64,000 nt of DNA from Candidatus Pelagibacter ubique HIMB140 (lineage in GTDB: Bacteria; Pseudomonadota; Alphaproteobacteria; Pelagibacterales; Pelagibacteraceae), in assembly GCF_025558165.1 (NCBI RefSeq), contig NZ_LAMZ01000001.1:434001-498000 (forward strand), given 5' to 3'. The notes below the pieces were generated by a model. It had not been told where the DNA came from and did not search any database. It saw nothing but the letters and a program-made list of their open reading frames with translations. Position numbers and translations under genes: made by a program. Shown here piece after piece: positions 53,931 to 63,155 of the stretch; the first letter of the stretch is position 1, and every line of letters starts with the position of its first letter.

Positions 53931-55226
53931 ATGATTAACAGTAAAGAAAAAATTATTGAATATTTTAAATCTGGAATCAAAGAAGATAAAGATTTTAGAA
54001 TTGGTATCGAACATGAAAAGTTCTTGTTCAATACTAAAGACAATAAAAGAATTGATTACCCTAAAGTAAAAGAAATGTTTACAGCCTTAACTGAGTTTGG
54101 CTGGAACCCTGTTTTTGAAAAAGAAAACATTATTGGTCTAAATAAAGGTGGTAAAAATATTACACTAGAACCTGGTAACCAAATTGAATTATCAGGTGAC
54201 AAGTTAAACCATATGCATGAAGCATGTGCAGAGTCTCAAGATTATTTATTTGAATTAAAACAAGTTACAAAAAAATTAGATATCAAAATAGTTAGTGCAG
54301 GTTTTGATCCTATTTCAAAATTAGAAGATATTCCAAACAATCCTAAGCAACGTTATGAGTTAATGACAAAAGACATGCCACTAGGTGGAGAGCTTAGTTT
54401 AGATATGATGTATCGAACGTGTGGAACACAATTAAATATTGATTACAATTCAGAAGAAGATTTTATTAAAAAATTTAAACTAGCTAATTCTATTGTTCCT
54501 ATTTCAATTGCACTATTTGCAAACTCATCAATAGTTGAAAAAAAGAACAGTAATTATTTATCTTACAGATCTAAAGTATGGCAAAGCACTTCAAGAGGAG
54601 GTTTGCCTAAATTATTTTTTGAAAGTTTAGATTTTGAAAAATATGCAGAATTTGTAATAAACTTTCCAATTTTATTCATTCAACATAATGATCAGTATAT
54701 TTCTGGAAGAAAATATACATTTAAAGATTTCATGGATGGAAAAATTGAAGAAATAGGAAATAGACTTCCAACTGAAGCTGATCTTACAACCCACTTAAGC
54801 ACAATCTTCACTGAAAATAGACTGAAGAAATATATTGAGCTTAGATCAATGGATACCTGTGGTTGGGATTGCTTATGTGCTGGACCAGCTTTCAATATTG
54901 GTATGTTGTATGGAAATTTAGATGAAGCATACGAACTAGTCTCTTCATGGGAAACAGATAAAATAATCAATGCTTATTTAGAAGCTCCTCAAAAAGGATT
55001 TAATACTCAATTAATGGGTAAAGACTTATTGTACTGGACTTCTGCTCTTCTAGACATTTCTAGAAAAGGATTAGAGAAAAGAGACATTATTAGTAAAAAA
55101 GGGAACAACGAAACTATCTTCTTAAATCATTTACAAAATGTAGTTGATAATAAGACTACAAATGCAGATCATATGATTAGTAAATTTTCGAAAGATGAAA
55201 ATTTAGAAGAATTATATGACAAATAA
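53931..55226 (+). CDS. gshA: Glutamate-cysteine ligase, plant/alphaproteobacterial type
   Basis: This enzyme makes gamma-glutamylcysteine, the first step of glutathione synthesis. The 431-residue product has the class signatures FRIGIEHEKFLFN, LEPGNQIELSGD, MYRTCGTQLNIDY and ELRSMDTCGWD, typical of the GCS2-like enzymes of alphaproteobacteria and plants. Two or more cysteines (for instance in CGT and CGWDCLCAG) are present but no redox switch can be inferred. It overlaps gshB by 11 bases. Confidence 0.93.
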   Translation: MINSKEKIIEYFKSGIKEDKDFRIGIEHEKFLFNTKDNKRIDYPKVKEMFTALTEFGWNPVFEKENIIGLNKGGKNITLEPGNQIELSGDKLNHMHEACAESQDYLFELKQVTKKLDIKIVSAGFDPISKLEDIPNNPKQRYELMTKDMPLGGELSLDMMYRTCGTQLNIDYNSEEDFIKKFKLANSIVPISIALFANSSIVEKKNSNYLSYRSKVWQSTSRGGLPKLFFESLDFEKYAEFVINFPILFIQHNDQYISGRKYTFKDFMDGKIEEIGNRLPTEADLTTHLSTIFTENRLKKYIELRSMDTCGWDCLCAGPAFNIGMLYGNLDEAYELVSSWETDKIINAYLEAPQKGFNTQLMGKDLLYWTSALLDISRKGLEKRDIISKKGNNETIFLNHLQNVVDNKTTNADHMISKFSKDENLEELYDK

Positions 55227-56139
55227 AATAGTAGCTGTTCAAGGCAATCATCCCTCTACATTAAACCCTGTAACTGATACTAGTGTTTTTTTAGCTAACG
55301 AAATTCAAAATAAATATAAGATTTTTTATTACGATCCAAAAGATCTATCAATAATTAACAAAAAAGTTTTAGCTAAAGGTTTCTTCATTAAGTTCAATTA
55401 TCAAGACAAAAAATTTTACAAAATCATTAAAAAACAAACTTTAGACCTTACAAAGTGTAAGTTTATTTTAATCCGTCAAGATCCCCCATTTAATCTAGAA
55501 TATATTTCAACGACTTACATTTTAGATTTTATTAAAAATAAAGTTAAAATTATCAATAATCCAACATCTATTAGAAATATTTCTGAAAAGTTATATTCAA
55601 CCAAATATTTAAAATATATGCCTGATACACTTTTTTCTCAGGATACAAATGAAATCAAAAATTTTATTAAAAAATATAAAAAAGTAATTATCAAACCTAT
55701 TCATAGTTATAGTGGTAATGATATTCACTTATTAAACAAATTTAATTCAAAACTTATCAATAAATTTATTAAAAAACATGATCATATTATGTGTCAAAAA
55801 TTTTTACCTAAAATAAATAAAGGAGACAAAAGAGTTTTTATAATTAATGGAAAAGTTTGTGGTGCAATTTCTAGAGTTCCTAAGAAGGGATCTTATTTAA
55901 GTAATATGAGCAAAGGTGCTAAACCGATTAATATCAATTTAACAAAGCAAGAAAATAAAATTTCAAAGTTAATTGCTAAAGATTTAAAAAAAGAAAATAT
56001 ATATTTTGCAGGGATTGATTTTATAGATCAAAAATTAAATGGAGACATCAATGTTACTTCTCCTACAGGACTTAAAACTTTTTTTGATTTATCTGGAATA
56101 AACTTAGCAAAAACTTTTTGGAAAGAGTTAAAAGCATGA
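55216..56139 (+). CDS. gshB: Glutathione synthetase
   Basis: GshB adds glycine to gamma-glutamylcysteine. The 307-residue ATP-grasp protein has FILIRQDPPFNLEYISTTYI, the ATP loop KVIIKPIHSYSGNDIHLL, and GDKRVFIINGKVCGAISRVP, and ends with DINVTSPTGLKTFFDLSG. It lies directly after gshA, with an 11-base overlap; its TGA overlaps the next ATG. Confidence 0.94.
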   Translation: MTNKIVAVQGNHPSTLNPVTDTSVFLANEIQNKYKIFYYDPKDLSIINKKVLAKGFFIKFNYQDKKFYKIIKKQTLDLTKCKFILIRQDPPFNLEYISTTYILDFIKNKVKIINNPTSIRNISEKLYSTKYLKYMPDTLFSQDTNEIKNFIKKYKKVIIKPIHSYSGNDIHLLNKFNSKLINKFIKKHDHIMCQKFLPKINKGDKRVFIINGKVCGAISRVPKKGSYLSNMSKGAKPININLTKQENKISKLIAKDLKKENIYFAGIDFIDQKLNGDINVTSPTGLKTFFDLSGINLAKTFWKELKA

Positions 56140-57011
56140 ATAATTTAACTGATCAACAAAAAGGTTCGTTAATGGCTTTTGTTGCAGTGATGTTTATCAC
56201 TCCTGATAGTTTATTTATTAGGCTTTCAAATGTAGATACTTGGGGATTAGTTTTTTATAGAGGTATCATTCCTTTTGTAACTGTATTTGCTGGAATGTTG
56301 TTTATTTACAAATCAAGTTTTTTTAAATTACTTTATGGAAATTCAATTTATGGTGTTGCTTATATAGTTACGTTTTCCGTAACTAATATTACTTTTGTAT
56401 TATCAATTCAAAACACAAATGTTGCAAACACGCTTGTTATGATTGCACTTGCGCCAATGTTGTCAGCTATTTTTGGTGCAATATTTTTAAAAGAAAAACC
56501 AGATCGAAATACTTTAGTTGCTATAGCAATTACGTTTTTAAGTGTTCTTTATATATTTTACGACTCTGTGAAATTAGGAAATATTTTTGGTGATATTTTA
56601 GGTTTTATTACTGCGTGCGGTCTTGCTGCAGGAGCAACAATCATCAGAGCTGGAAAAAGCCTTAACCTAGTTCCTTCAGCTGTGGTTGGTAAACTGGTCG
56701 TAGCATTAGTTGCTTTATTCTTTATCGATACATTTGAGCTAAAAGATAATGATATTTACATCATTCCAGCGATGTGTATCCTTTGTGTGGCAATTCCATT
56801 TGTGTTGGTAACACTAGCTCCAAGATACATAACAGGAGCTGAGGTAAATCTATTCTTTCTAATGGAAACGGTTTTGGGACCTATTTGGGTGTGGATGGTT
56901 GTTAAAGAACAACCTTCAATGGAGACAATTCAAGGAGGAGTGGTGATCATTTTAACAATCGCTATTCACTCATTCCTAGCCATAAAAAAAACACAAACCA
57001 AAACTACTTAG
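56136..57011 (+). CDS. EamA/DMT superfamily permease
   Basis: A 291-residue membrane protein with about ten membrane segments and two EamA repeats. The ATG at 56136 overlaps the gshB stop as ATGA and was preferred to a start 18 bases earlier. Segments NTNVANTLVMIALAPMLSAI, FGAIFLKEKPD and LFFLMETVLGPIWVWMVVKE are typical of the family. The substrate is unknown; the link to glutathione genes might hint at export of a thiol or amino acid, which is inference. Confidence 0.87.
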   Translation: MNNLTDQQKGSLMAFVAVMFITPDSLFIRLSNVDTWGLVFYRGIIPFVTVFAGMLFIYKSSFFKLLYGNSIYGVAYIVTFSVTNITFVLSIQNTNVANTLVMIALAPMLSAIFGAIFLKEKPDRNTLVAIAITFLSVLYIFYDSVKLGNIFGDILGFITACGLAAGATIIRAGKSLNLVPSAVVGKLVVALVALFFIDTFELKDNDIYIIPAMCILCVAIPFVLVTLAPRYITGAEVNLFFLMETVLGPIWVWMVVKEQPSMETIQGGVVIILTIAIHSFLAIKKTQTKTT

Positions 57012-57042
57012 CGCGCAATTTATTAATACTTAAAATTTAGAA

Positions 57043-58356
57043 ATGCAAAAAGAAGTAAAAAAATCCTGGGCTCTATTTATAGGTATTGGAACCATGATGA
57101 TAGCTCATGGATTACAAATGCAGATAATGGGTATTAGATCTGTACTTGAAGACTTTAGTGTATTTACCACAGGAATATTCATGTCAGGTTATTATGTTGG
57201 TTATTTTATTGGCTCAAGAACAACTCCAAATTTTGTATCTAAGGTTGGCCACATCAGAGTGTTTGCAGCTTTTGCATCCCTTGCATCACTTAGTGCATTG
57301 CTTGCAGTAGTTTATGTAAATCCATTTATGTGGACAGTAAGTAGATTTATAACAGGTATCAGTTTGGTTAGTTGTTATGTTGTCACTGAAAGTTGGTTAA
57401 ACGACAGAGCAACAAATAAAAATAGAGGACAATTATTATCTGCATACATGATGGTAATTTATTTTGGTCTTGCAGTTGGAATGTTATTACTTAACTTAAG
57501 TGAACCAAAAGCATATGAACCTTTTATTTTGGTATCTGTGCTTTTATCTTTAGCGCTTGTTCCAATTCTACTAACTAAAAGACCAGCTCCTAAATTTAAA
57601 AAAATTGAAACAATTAGTATTAAAGAACTTTATGAAATTTCTCCTCTTGGAACTTTTAGTTCTTTTTTCACTGGAGTAATTCATGCTGCATTTTTTTCAT
57701 TGATCTCAGTTTATGCAACTCTTGCTAAACTAAGTTTATTTGAAACTTCAATTCTTTTATTTATTGCAACGATTGCAGGTGTTTTTGGTCAAGGACCAAT
57801 TGGATATTTTTCAGATCAATACGATAGAAGAAGAGTAATTATTGTAACAACATTTGGAAGTTCTGCTTTAGCATTATTATCAATTTTAACATCTAATGAT
57901 CCTATACAAAATATTTATTATATGGATGAACTTGCATTTAAAAAAATAGTTTTCTTTATTGCGGTTGGTCTTTATTCAAGTTTATGCCTTCCATTATTTT
58001 CATTAAATCTTGCGCACACTAATGACTTTGTTCCAAAGTCTAAATTCGTTGCTGCTGGAGGAGGACTTCAATTAATTTTTGGTGTTGGTGCAATAAGTGG
58101 TCCAATTTTATGTTCATTGTTTATGGAATGGTTTGGATTAAATGGATTTTTTGGATTTTTAATTATAGTCCATGCTTTAATTGGAGCATTTGGCTTATAT
58201 AGAATGAGAGTAAGAGAAACAGTCGATAATCCAGATTCTACATTTACACCTGTGCCTGCAACCATTACACCTGCTGGATTAGAATTAGACCCAGATACTC
58301 CAGCAACATTGGAAGAAACTTCTAAAACTGATAATCCTGAAATTAAAAATTATTAA
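57043..58356 (+). CDS. MFS permease (YcaD-like)
   Basis: A 437-residue major facilitator protein with about 12 membrane segments. The segment GYYVGYFIGSRTTPNFVSKVG corresponds to the motif A region and FITGISLVSCYVVTESWLND is characteristic of the YcaD/UMF-like group. A cytoplasmic Thr/Pro-rich tail of about 40 residues (from about residue 395) follows the last segment. The substrate is unknown. It is convergent with ehuA, with a four-base gap. Confidence 0.85.
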   Translation: MQKEVKKSWALFIGIGTMMIAHGLQMQIMGIRSVLEDFSVFTTGIFMSGYYVGYFIGSRTTPNFVSKVGHIRVFAAFASLASLSALLAVVYVNPFMWTVSRFITGISLVSCYVVTESWLNDRATNKNRGQLLSAYMMVIYFGLAVGMLLLNLSEPKAYEPFILVSVLLSLALVPILLTKRPAPKFKKIETISIKELYEISPLGTFSSFFTGVIHAAFFSLISVYATLAKLSLFETSILLFIATIAGVFGQGPIGYFSDQYDRRRVIIVTTFGSSALALLSILTSNDPIQNIYYMDELAFKKIVFFIAVGLYSSLCLPLFSLNLAHTNDFVPKSKFVAAGGGLQLIFGVGAISGPILCSLFMEWFGLNGFFGFLIIVHALIGAFGLYRMRVRETVDNPDSTFTPVPATITPAGLELDPDTPATLEETSKTDNPEIKNY

Positions 58357-58360
58357 ATTT

Positions 58361-59149
58361 TTAATGCGAGTCTAATACTGCATGTAAAAATTGTTTAGTT
58401 CTTTCGTTTTGAGGATCTCCAAATAATTTTTCTGGTGGCCCTTCCTCAAATATTTTACCTTCATTAAAAAAACAAACTCTATCAGAAATCTCACGCGCAA
58501 AACCCATTTGGTGAGTGACCATTATCATAGTCAAACTGTGCTCTTTATTAAGGGAACGAATAACGTTTAATACTTCTCCTACTACCTCAGGATCAAGCGC
58601 AGAAGTTATTTCATCTAAAAGCATAACTTTAGGTCTCATTGCAAGAGCTCTTGCTATAGCAACCCTTTGTTGTTGACCTCCTGAAAGCCTACTTGGGTGT
58701 TGGTCTTTTTTATCTGTCAAACCTACTAACTCCAATAATTCCAAAGCTCTTTCCTCTGCTTCTTCTTTTTTAAGACCTAAAACTTCAATTGGTGCTTCTA
58801 TGCAATTTTGTAAAGCTGTCATATGGGGAAACAAATTAAATTGCTGAAACACCATCCCAATTTTTGAACGTCTTTCTCTTAAATACTTTTCGCTTGCCTC
58901 AACAAGGTTACCATTTTCATTCATATGTGTTAGAGGTTCTCCGTCGAGATTAATTACACCTCCGTTTATTTTTTCTAAAGTCATCAAAACTCTAAGAACT
59001 GTGGTTTTACCTGATCCCGAAGGTCCAATTATTGAAACCATCTCATTTTTTTTAATATCTAGATTTAATTTATCCAAAACTACTAGGTCACCATATTGTT
59101 TGGTTACTTGATCAAATTTTACAATTATTTCGTCAGATGCATTTTTCAT
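58361..59149 (-). CDS. ehuA: Ectoine/polar amino acid ABC importer ATPase (EhuA-like)
   Basis: A 262-residue ABC ATPase of the polar amino acid importer type. Walker A is GPSGSGKTT (about 39-47), the signature [15 protein letters not shown], Walker [14 protein letters not shown], and the [16 protein letters not shown] switch region follow. The [21 protein letters not shown]-loop is typical. It is the last gene of the ehuBCDA operon. The ehu name rests on the binding protein. Confidence 0.9.
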   Translation of the reverse strand: MKNASDEIIVKFDQVTKQYGDLVVLDKLNLDIKKNEMVSIIGPSGSGKTTVLRVLMTLEKINGGVINLDGEPLTHMNENGNLVEASEKYLRERRSKIGMVFQQFNLFPHMTALQNCIEAPIEVLGLKKEEAEERALELLELVGLTDKKDQHPSRLSGGQQQRVAIARALAMRPKVMLLDEITSALDPEVVGEVLNVIRSLNKEHSLTMIMVTHQMGFAREISDRVCFFNEGKIFEEGPPEKLFGDPQNERTKQFLHAVLDSH

Positions 59150-59152
59150 AAT

Positions 59153-59830
59153 TTATTTTTTTATTTTTCCTTGTGCTTTATTAACATCATTTTCTAATTT
59201 TCTAACCCACATTGCAGCAGGAATTGAAAGAGTTAAAAATATAAGTCCAACCAAAGTATAAGGTTCTAAATATCTATAATTATATCCACCCACTGCTGTT
59301 GCTGCATGGAATAATTCTGCAACTCCTATTGTTGAAAGTAACGGTGTATCTTTAAAGATACCTACTAAATAATTACCCATGCCCGGTATAGCAATAGGAA
59401 ATGCCTGTGGCAGAACTATTCTTCTGTAAGTATAAATTGTTGAAAAATTAAGAGCTCTACATGCTTCCCATTGAGATTTTGGAACTCCTTCCAAAGCACC
59501 TCTATAAACTTCAGATAAATAAGTTCCAAAATGAAGACCAATAGTAATCATTCCACAAACCCAAGCTGATAGGGTAATTCCAAATTGTGGTAATACAAAA
59601 TAAACAAAAAATAACTGAATCAAAAGTGGTGTCGATCTTATAAACTCTACTATTTCTCTATTAATCCAGTTAACAATTTTAAAAGGAGTTTTTTGACCTA
59701 GTAAAAAAAATAAACCAACTATTAAAGCAATTGCATAACCTACACCAGCTGCAAGAATAGTATTTAAAGTTGCAATTGCCATTTGTGGCAATATTTCAAA
59801 TGTAAAATCCCATCTCCATCCCATTTGCAT
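59153..59830 (-). CDS. ehuD: ABC importer permease (EhuD-like)
   Basis: A 225-residue permease with about five membrane segments of the HisM/polar amino acid type. The EAA loop is visible: EACRALNFSTIYTYRRIVLPQA followed by FPIAIPGMGNY. Start is ATG 59830, although an ATG two codons later is also possible. It lies three bases from ehuA and from ehuC. With ehuC it forms the heterodimeric membrane part. Confidence 0.9.
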   Translation of the reverse strand: MQMGWRWDFTFEILPQMAIATLNTILAAGVGYAIALIVGLFFLLGQKTPFKIVNWINREIVEFIRSTPLLIQLFFVYFVLPQFGITLSAWVCGMITIGLHFGTYLSEVYRGALEGVPKSQWEACRALNFSTIYTYRRIVLPQAFPIAIPGMGNYLVGIFKDTPLLSTIGVAELFHAATAVGGYNYRYLEPYTLVGLIFLTLSIPAAMWVRKLENDVNKAQGKIKK

Positions 59831-59833
59831 AAC

Positions 59834-60505
59834 TTAAATTCTTTCCTTTCCAACTTTTCTAGCTGCCAACACTTCTAACCATCTTAAAAATGGGACTAAT
59901 GCAAATCTAGCAATAATATAATAAATCAGTAGTGCTGTTCCAAAACACTGAGCAGATAACCAAGTAATTGAATTAATTTGTTTTGCTTCAAAAGTTAAAT
60001 CCACAACTGTTACCAATGCAACTAATGCTGTCGCTTTTAACAATTCGACAGTTAAATTTGCTGCAGGCGGAAGAATTATTGGAAATATTTGTGGAATAAT
60101 AATTCTTTTAATTCTTTTTGCTGGAGTAAAATTTAAAGCATGTGCCGCCTCCCATTGTCCCTTAGGGACTGCAAGTATTCCTGCTCTAACTATTTCTGCA
60201 CCATAAGCACCAAAATTTAAACCAAGTGCCACTACTCCTGCTGTAAATGCTTCAAGTGATATTCCAAAAAAAGGTAATACATAATAGGCCCAAAATAATT
60301 GAACCAATAAAGAAGTTCCTCTGAAAAATTCTATATATACTGTAGCAATCCCTTGTATCGCTCGATTTTTAGAGAGCCTCATCAGACCAAAAATCATGGA
60401 AATAATCACATATAGAATCATAGAACAAACAAGTACTTTTACTGTGGTTACTGTTCCTAACAAAAGTGTAACGCCATGTTCGTTTAAAAATTCAAAATAT
60501 GTCAA
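59834..60505 (-). CDS. ehuC: ABC importer permease (EhuC-like), TTG start
   Basis: A 223-residue permease with about five membrane segments. It has IEFFRGTSLLVQLFWAYYVLP and the EAA loop EAAHALNFTPAKRIKRIIIPQI followed by FPIILPPAAN. The start is TTG (TTGACATAT) with a ribosome site AAGGA seven bases before; no in-frame ATG is near. A hairpin terminator lies between this gene and ehuB, so it may be expressed below the binding protein. Confidence 0.9.
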   Translation of the reverse strand: MTYFEFLNEHGVTLLLGTVTTVKVLVCSMILYVIISMIFGLMRLSKNRAIQGIATVYIEFFRGTSLLVQLFWAYYVLPFFGISLEAFTAGVVALGLNFGAYGAEIVRAGILAVPKGQWEAAHALNFTPAKRIKRIIIPQIFPIILPPAANLTVELLKATALVALVTVVDLTFEAKQINSITWLSAQCFGTALLIYYIIARFALVPFLRWLEVLAARKVGKERI

Positions 60506-60520
60506 AGTATTTTCCTTTAG

Positions 60521-60557
60521 ATTTTAAAAACCAGGCAACAATCGAGTTGCCTGGTTT
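60521..60557 (-). terminator. Intercistronic hairpin between ehuB and ehuC
   Basis: AAACCAGGCAAC (60528-60539) and GTTGCCTGGTTT (60546-60557) form a perfect 12-bp stem with a six-base loop. On the reverse strand the stem is followed by more Ts, the form of an intrinsic terminator. It lies inside the operon, 20 bases after the ehuB stop, and probably limits readthrough into the permease genes or protects the ehuB 3' end. Confidence 0.8.
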
Positions 60558-60576
60558 AATTTTTTAATAATGTAAA

Positions 60577-61422
60577 TTATTTAGTTGAGCAAGCCCACTC
60601 TGTAGTCATGTCAGCGGGAGGTAGTTGAGCTCTATCATAACCATACTTACCAGCTCTCTCTAACATTTTATCAGGATTAGCTAAAACTTTAGCTAAAGCT
60701 ACGTTGAAAGCATCTCTGAATTTACTATCACTTTTTCTAAAACCAATACCTACTACGTTTACAGTTTCTTTAGGCATTAATTTAGGATCAGTTACTTCAA
60801 AAGCTCCACCAGTTTTTTCCTCATGCTCTTTTGCACCAAAGAAAGTTTGTACAGCAGCATCAGCTCTTCCAGCTTTCATTGCTGCTAAAATACCAACTTC
60901 ACCTTCTACTAAAAGCATTTGGCTATCTGGAACACCAGCTTTTTTTGCAGCTTCTACAGTGTTAAAACCAGTTCCTGTTACAAGTTTAGCTCCAGTTCTT
61001 ATAACATCCTCGTAATTATTAATTCCTTTAGGGTTACCTTTTGGAACTAACATCGCATCACCAAATACTCCGATTGGATCTGAAAAATCAATGTTGGCAC
61101 ATCTGCTTTTTAGAATGTACATACCACCAGTAATCATGTCTGATCTGTCAGCATTTATTCCTGGAATAAGACCTGACCATTCAAAAACTTTAGTTTCATG
61201 CTCAGTAATTCCCATTTCTTCTAAAACAGTTAAAGCAATCATGTTTACAAAACCTAATGCTTCACCATTATCTCCAGCATATGCCCATGGCACAGCAGTA
61301 CCAAAACCTAGTCTTAATTTGTGACCATCTGCAAGCCTTTCAGTTAATGTTTTTGCATTAACAGTCGAAATACTAAACAGAAGAACAAATAAAACAGTTA
61401 AAGTCTTATATATTTTTCTCAT
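60577..61422 (-). CDS. ehuB: Ectoine/hydroxyectoine-type ABC substrate-binding protein (EhuB-like)
   Basis: A 281-residue periplasmic binding protein with a signal peptide (about 1-23, ending VNA). The body matches EhuB of the polar amino acid binding family: LRLGFGTAVPWAYAG, FEWSGLIPGINADRSDMI, GGMYILKSRCANIDFSDPI, and LVPKGNPKGINNYEDV. Such systems take up ectoine, hydroxyectoine or related compatible solutes and amino acids; the true ligand here is unproven. Expression is likely higher than that of the permeases because of the downstream hairpin. Confidence 0.85.
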   Translation of the reverse strand: MRKIYKTLTVLFVLLFSISTVNAKTLTERLADGHKLRLGFGTAVPWAYAGDNGEALGFVNMIALTVLEEMGITEHETKVFEWSGLIPGINADRSDMITGGMYILKSRCANIDFSDPIGVFGDAMLVPKGNPKGINNYEDVIRTGAKLVTGTGFNTVEAAKKAGVPDSQMLLVEGEVGILAAMKAGRADAAVQTFFGAKEHEEKTGGAFEVTDPKLMPKETVNVVGIGFRKSDSKFRDAFNVALAKVLANPDKMLERAGKYGYDRAQLPPADMTTEWACSTK

Positions 61423-61484
61423 TATATCCCCTTCGTTATGTTTTGATAAAGTTAACCAGATTGGGGGGTATGTGTACAGGGTAA

Positions 61485-61501
61485 TTGAAATAAATATTCA
61501 A
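61485..61501 (-). promoter_or_regulatory. Inverted repeat upstream of ehuB
   Basis: TTGAATATTTATTTCAA on the reverse strand has perfect five-base arms around a seven-base centre. It lies 63-79 bases upstream of the ehuB ATG, where a regulator operator could sit. The TTGAAT half could also be a -35 element. Evidence is limited to the symmetry and position. Confidence 0.3.
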
Positions 61502-61519
61502 TCCTGAGTTGTCTGTAAT

Positions 61520-62308
61520 TTATTTTATAAAGATTTTTTCTAATAAATTTATTTCACCATCATTTTCAGGTGTCAGATAAACACCCATGTCATAATGATC
61601 GTAAGTTTGTTTTAAAGTTTTAAGTAAATTGAAAGAATTATCATCTGTTTCAGGTTTTAAGTTTATTGCAACACATCTTGGAATATTTTTTTCAACTTTA
61701 AAGAAAACATCATTTATTTTTATAATTTTACCAATCCAGTTTCTTTCTTCCCAAGCATCTATTCCATCAAAATATAGATTGCCTCTAAAAATAGATTTTT
61801 CAATTTTTTGATCAATTTTATTTCCAAAATCTTTAATACTATTAATATTTAAAAGAGAAATTGAGTTTCTAAACATAGACTTATTAGATATAGAGGTATC
61901 ATAAAAAGGATACTCGTCATTTCTCATAAGTCTCATATCGTTTTTTAAAGACCCCTCTAGTTCAATTAATTTTCTTACAAGATCATCTCTTTCATTTGTT
62001 TCATTAACGTTAACAGTAATAATTTCTGTATTATTTAGCGTTAAAGTTAACTTATTATCCTCATGTAAAAAATTATACTTATTAAACACTGGTGTGTTTT
62101 TAAGTGTTACGATTTTATTCCATTTACCTTTTCTTGTTTCAGGATTTTTTTCGAATTCTACAGATTGATCTAAATTAAGATTTTGTGAAAAAGCAAAAAC
62201 TCTATCACCTTCTATACCAACACTTTTATTAATTTTACAATTTTCAATATTTTGAAATGAAATCGATTTTACAGGACAGTTATGTATTGAAGTAATAATA
62301 GCACTCAT
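61520..62308 (-). CDS. MOSC domain protein
   Basis: A 262-residue protein with an N-terminal MOSC_N beta-barrel (ITSIHNCPVKSISFQNIE, GIEGDRVFAF) and a MOSC domain (RNSISLLNINSIKDFG, GNLYFDGIDAWEERNWIGK, and the conserved Cys in PRCVAINLKPET). Related proteins bind a molybdenum cofactor (mARC/YcbX) and reduce N-hydroxylated compounds. The cysteine is the expected Mo ligand. The moaE/moaB/msrP genes at the other end show that cofactor synthesis exists. It is read divergently from the PhyH gene, 18 bases apart. Confidence 0.87.
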   Translation of the reverse strand: MSAIITSIHNCPVKSISFQNIENCKINKSVGIEGDRVFAFSQNLNLDQSVEFEKNPETRKGKWNKIVTLKNTPVFNKYNFLHEDNKLTLTLNNTEIITVNVNETNERDDLVRKLIELEGSLKNDMRLMRNDEYPFYDTSISNKSMFRNSISLLNINSIKDFGNKIDQKIEKSIFRGNLYFDGIDAWEERNWIGKIIKINDVFFKVEKNIPRCVAINLKPETDDNSFNLLKTLKQTYDHYDMGVYLTPENDGEINLLEKIFIK

Positions 62309-62326
62309 ATAATCTTTAAAAATAAT

Positions 62327-63151
62327 ATGACTTATCTTAATTCAAATCAACTGAAACAGTACAATGAAGAAGGATATGTAGCACCCCTAGATATTTTGAC
62401 TGAAGAAGAAGCTTTAGAAGCAAGAAATGAAATTGAGCTAATTGAAAAAGAAATGCCAAATGAAATTGATAAATCTGGCAGATACAATATTCACTTAATC
62501 TCTCCTAAACTAGATGCGATTGTTCATAATTCTAAAATTCTTGATGCAGTTGAAAGTATTATTGGAAAAAATATTTTAGTTTGTAGTACTACTTTATTTA
62601 TTAAAAACCCTAAACAAGAGGGATTTGTAAGTTATCATCAAGATGCAAAATATATTGGGTTAGAACCTCATAATTGGGTTACTGCATGGATAGCAATTAC
62701 GAATTCAAATAATGAAAATGGTTGCATGAGAATGTGGCCTAAGTCTCATATCGAACTAAAAGATCATAACCAAAAGTTTAATGAAGGAAACCTATTAACA
62801 CGTGGTCAAACAGTAGAAGGAGTGCCAGAAAATGAAGTTAAACCCGTAGAGCTTAAAGCAGGTCAAATGTCTTTACATCACCCAAGAATAGTTCATGGCT
62901 CTGGAATAAATAAAAGTAATGATAGAAGAATTGGTTTTGTAGTTCAAAGTTACATAGGAACTAATGTTAAACAAATTTTAGGAAAAAATAGTGTTCAAAT
63001 TGCTAGAGGAAAAGATGAATATCAATATCACGAAGTTATTAATCGTGCTAATTCATTAATGAGTGAGGAAGGCAAGTCTTTAAGAATTAGAGAAAATAAA
63101 TATCTACAAGAAATCTTTTATAACGGTTCAGAAAAAAAGGGGTCCTACTAA
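62327..63151 (+). CDS. PhyH-family Fe(II)/2-oxoglutarate dioxygenase
   Basis: A 274-residue phytanoyl-CoA dioxygenase family protein. The iron triad is His104 and Asp106 in SYHQDAKY and His190 in PRIVHGSGIN, with the 2-oxoglutarate arginine at R200/R201. HxD rather than HxG makes halogenation unlikely. The ectoine hydroxylase signature is absent, so it is not EctD, despite the nearby ectoine-type importer. The substrate is unknown. The ATG lies 18 bases from the divergent MOSC gene. Confidence 0.88.
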   Translation: MTYLNSNQLKQYNEEGYVAPLDILTEEEALEARNEIELIEKEMPNEIDKSGRYNIHLISPKLDAIVHNSKILDAVESIIGKNILVCSTTLFIKNPKQEGFVSYHQDAKYIGLEPHNWVTAWIAITNSNNENGCMRMWPKSHIELKDHNQKFNEGNLLTRGQTVEGVPENEVKPVELKAGQMSLHHPRIVHGSGINKSNDRRIGFVVQSYIGTNVKQILGKNSVQIARGKDEYQYHEVINRANSLMSEEGKSLRIRENKYLQEIFYNGSEKKGSY

Positions 63152-63155
63152 TTAA

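Noticed and set aside
62327..63151. PhyH protein as ectoine hydroxylase EctD
   Set aside because: The EctD signature around the iron ligands is missing; only the general HxD...H pattern of the family is seen.
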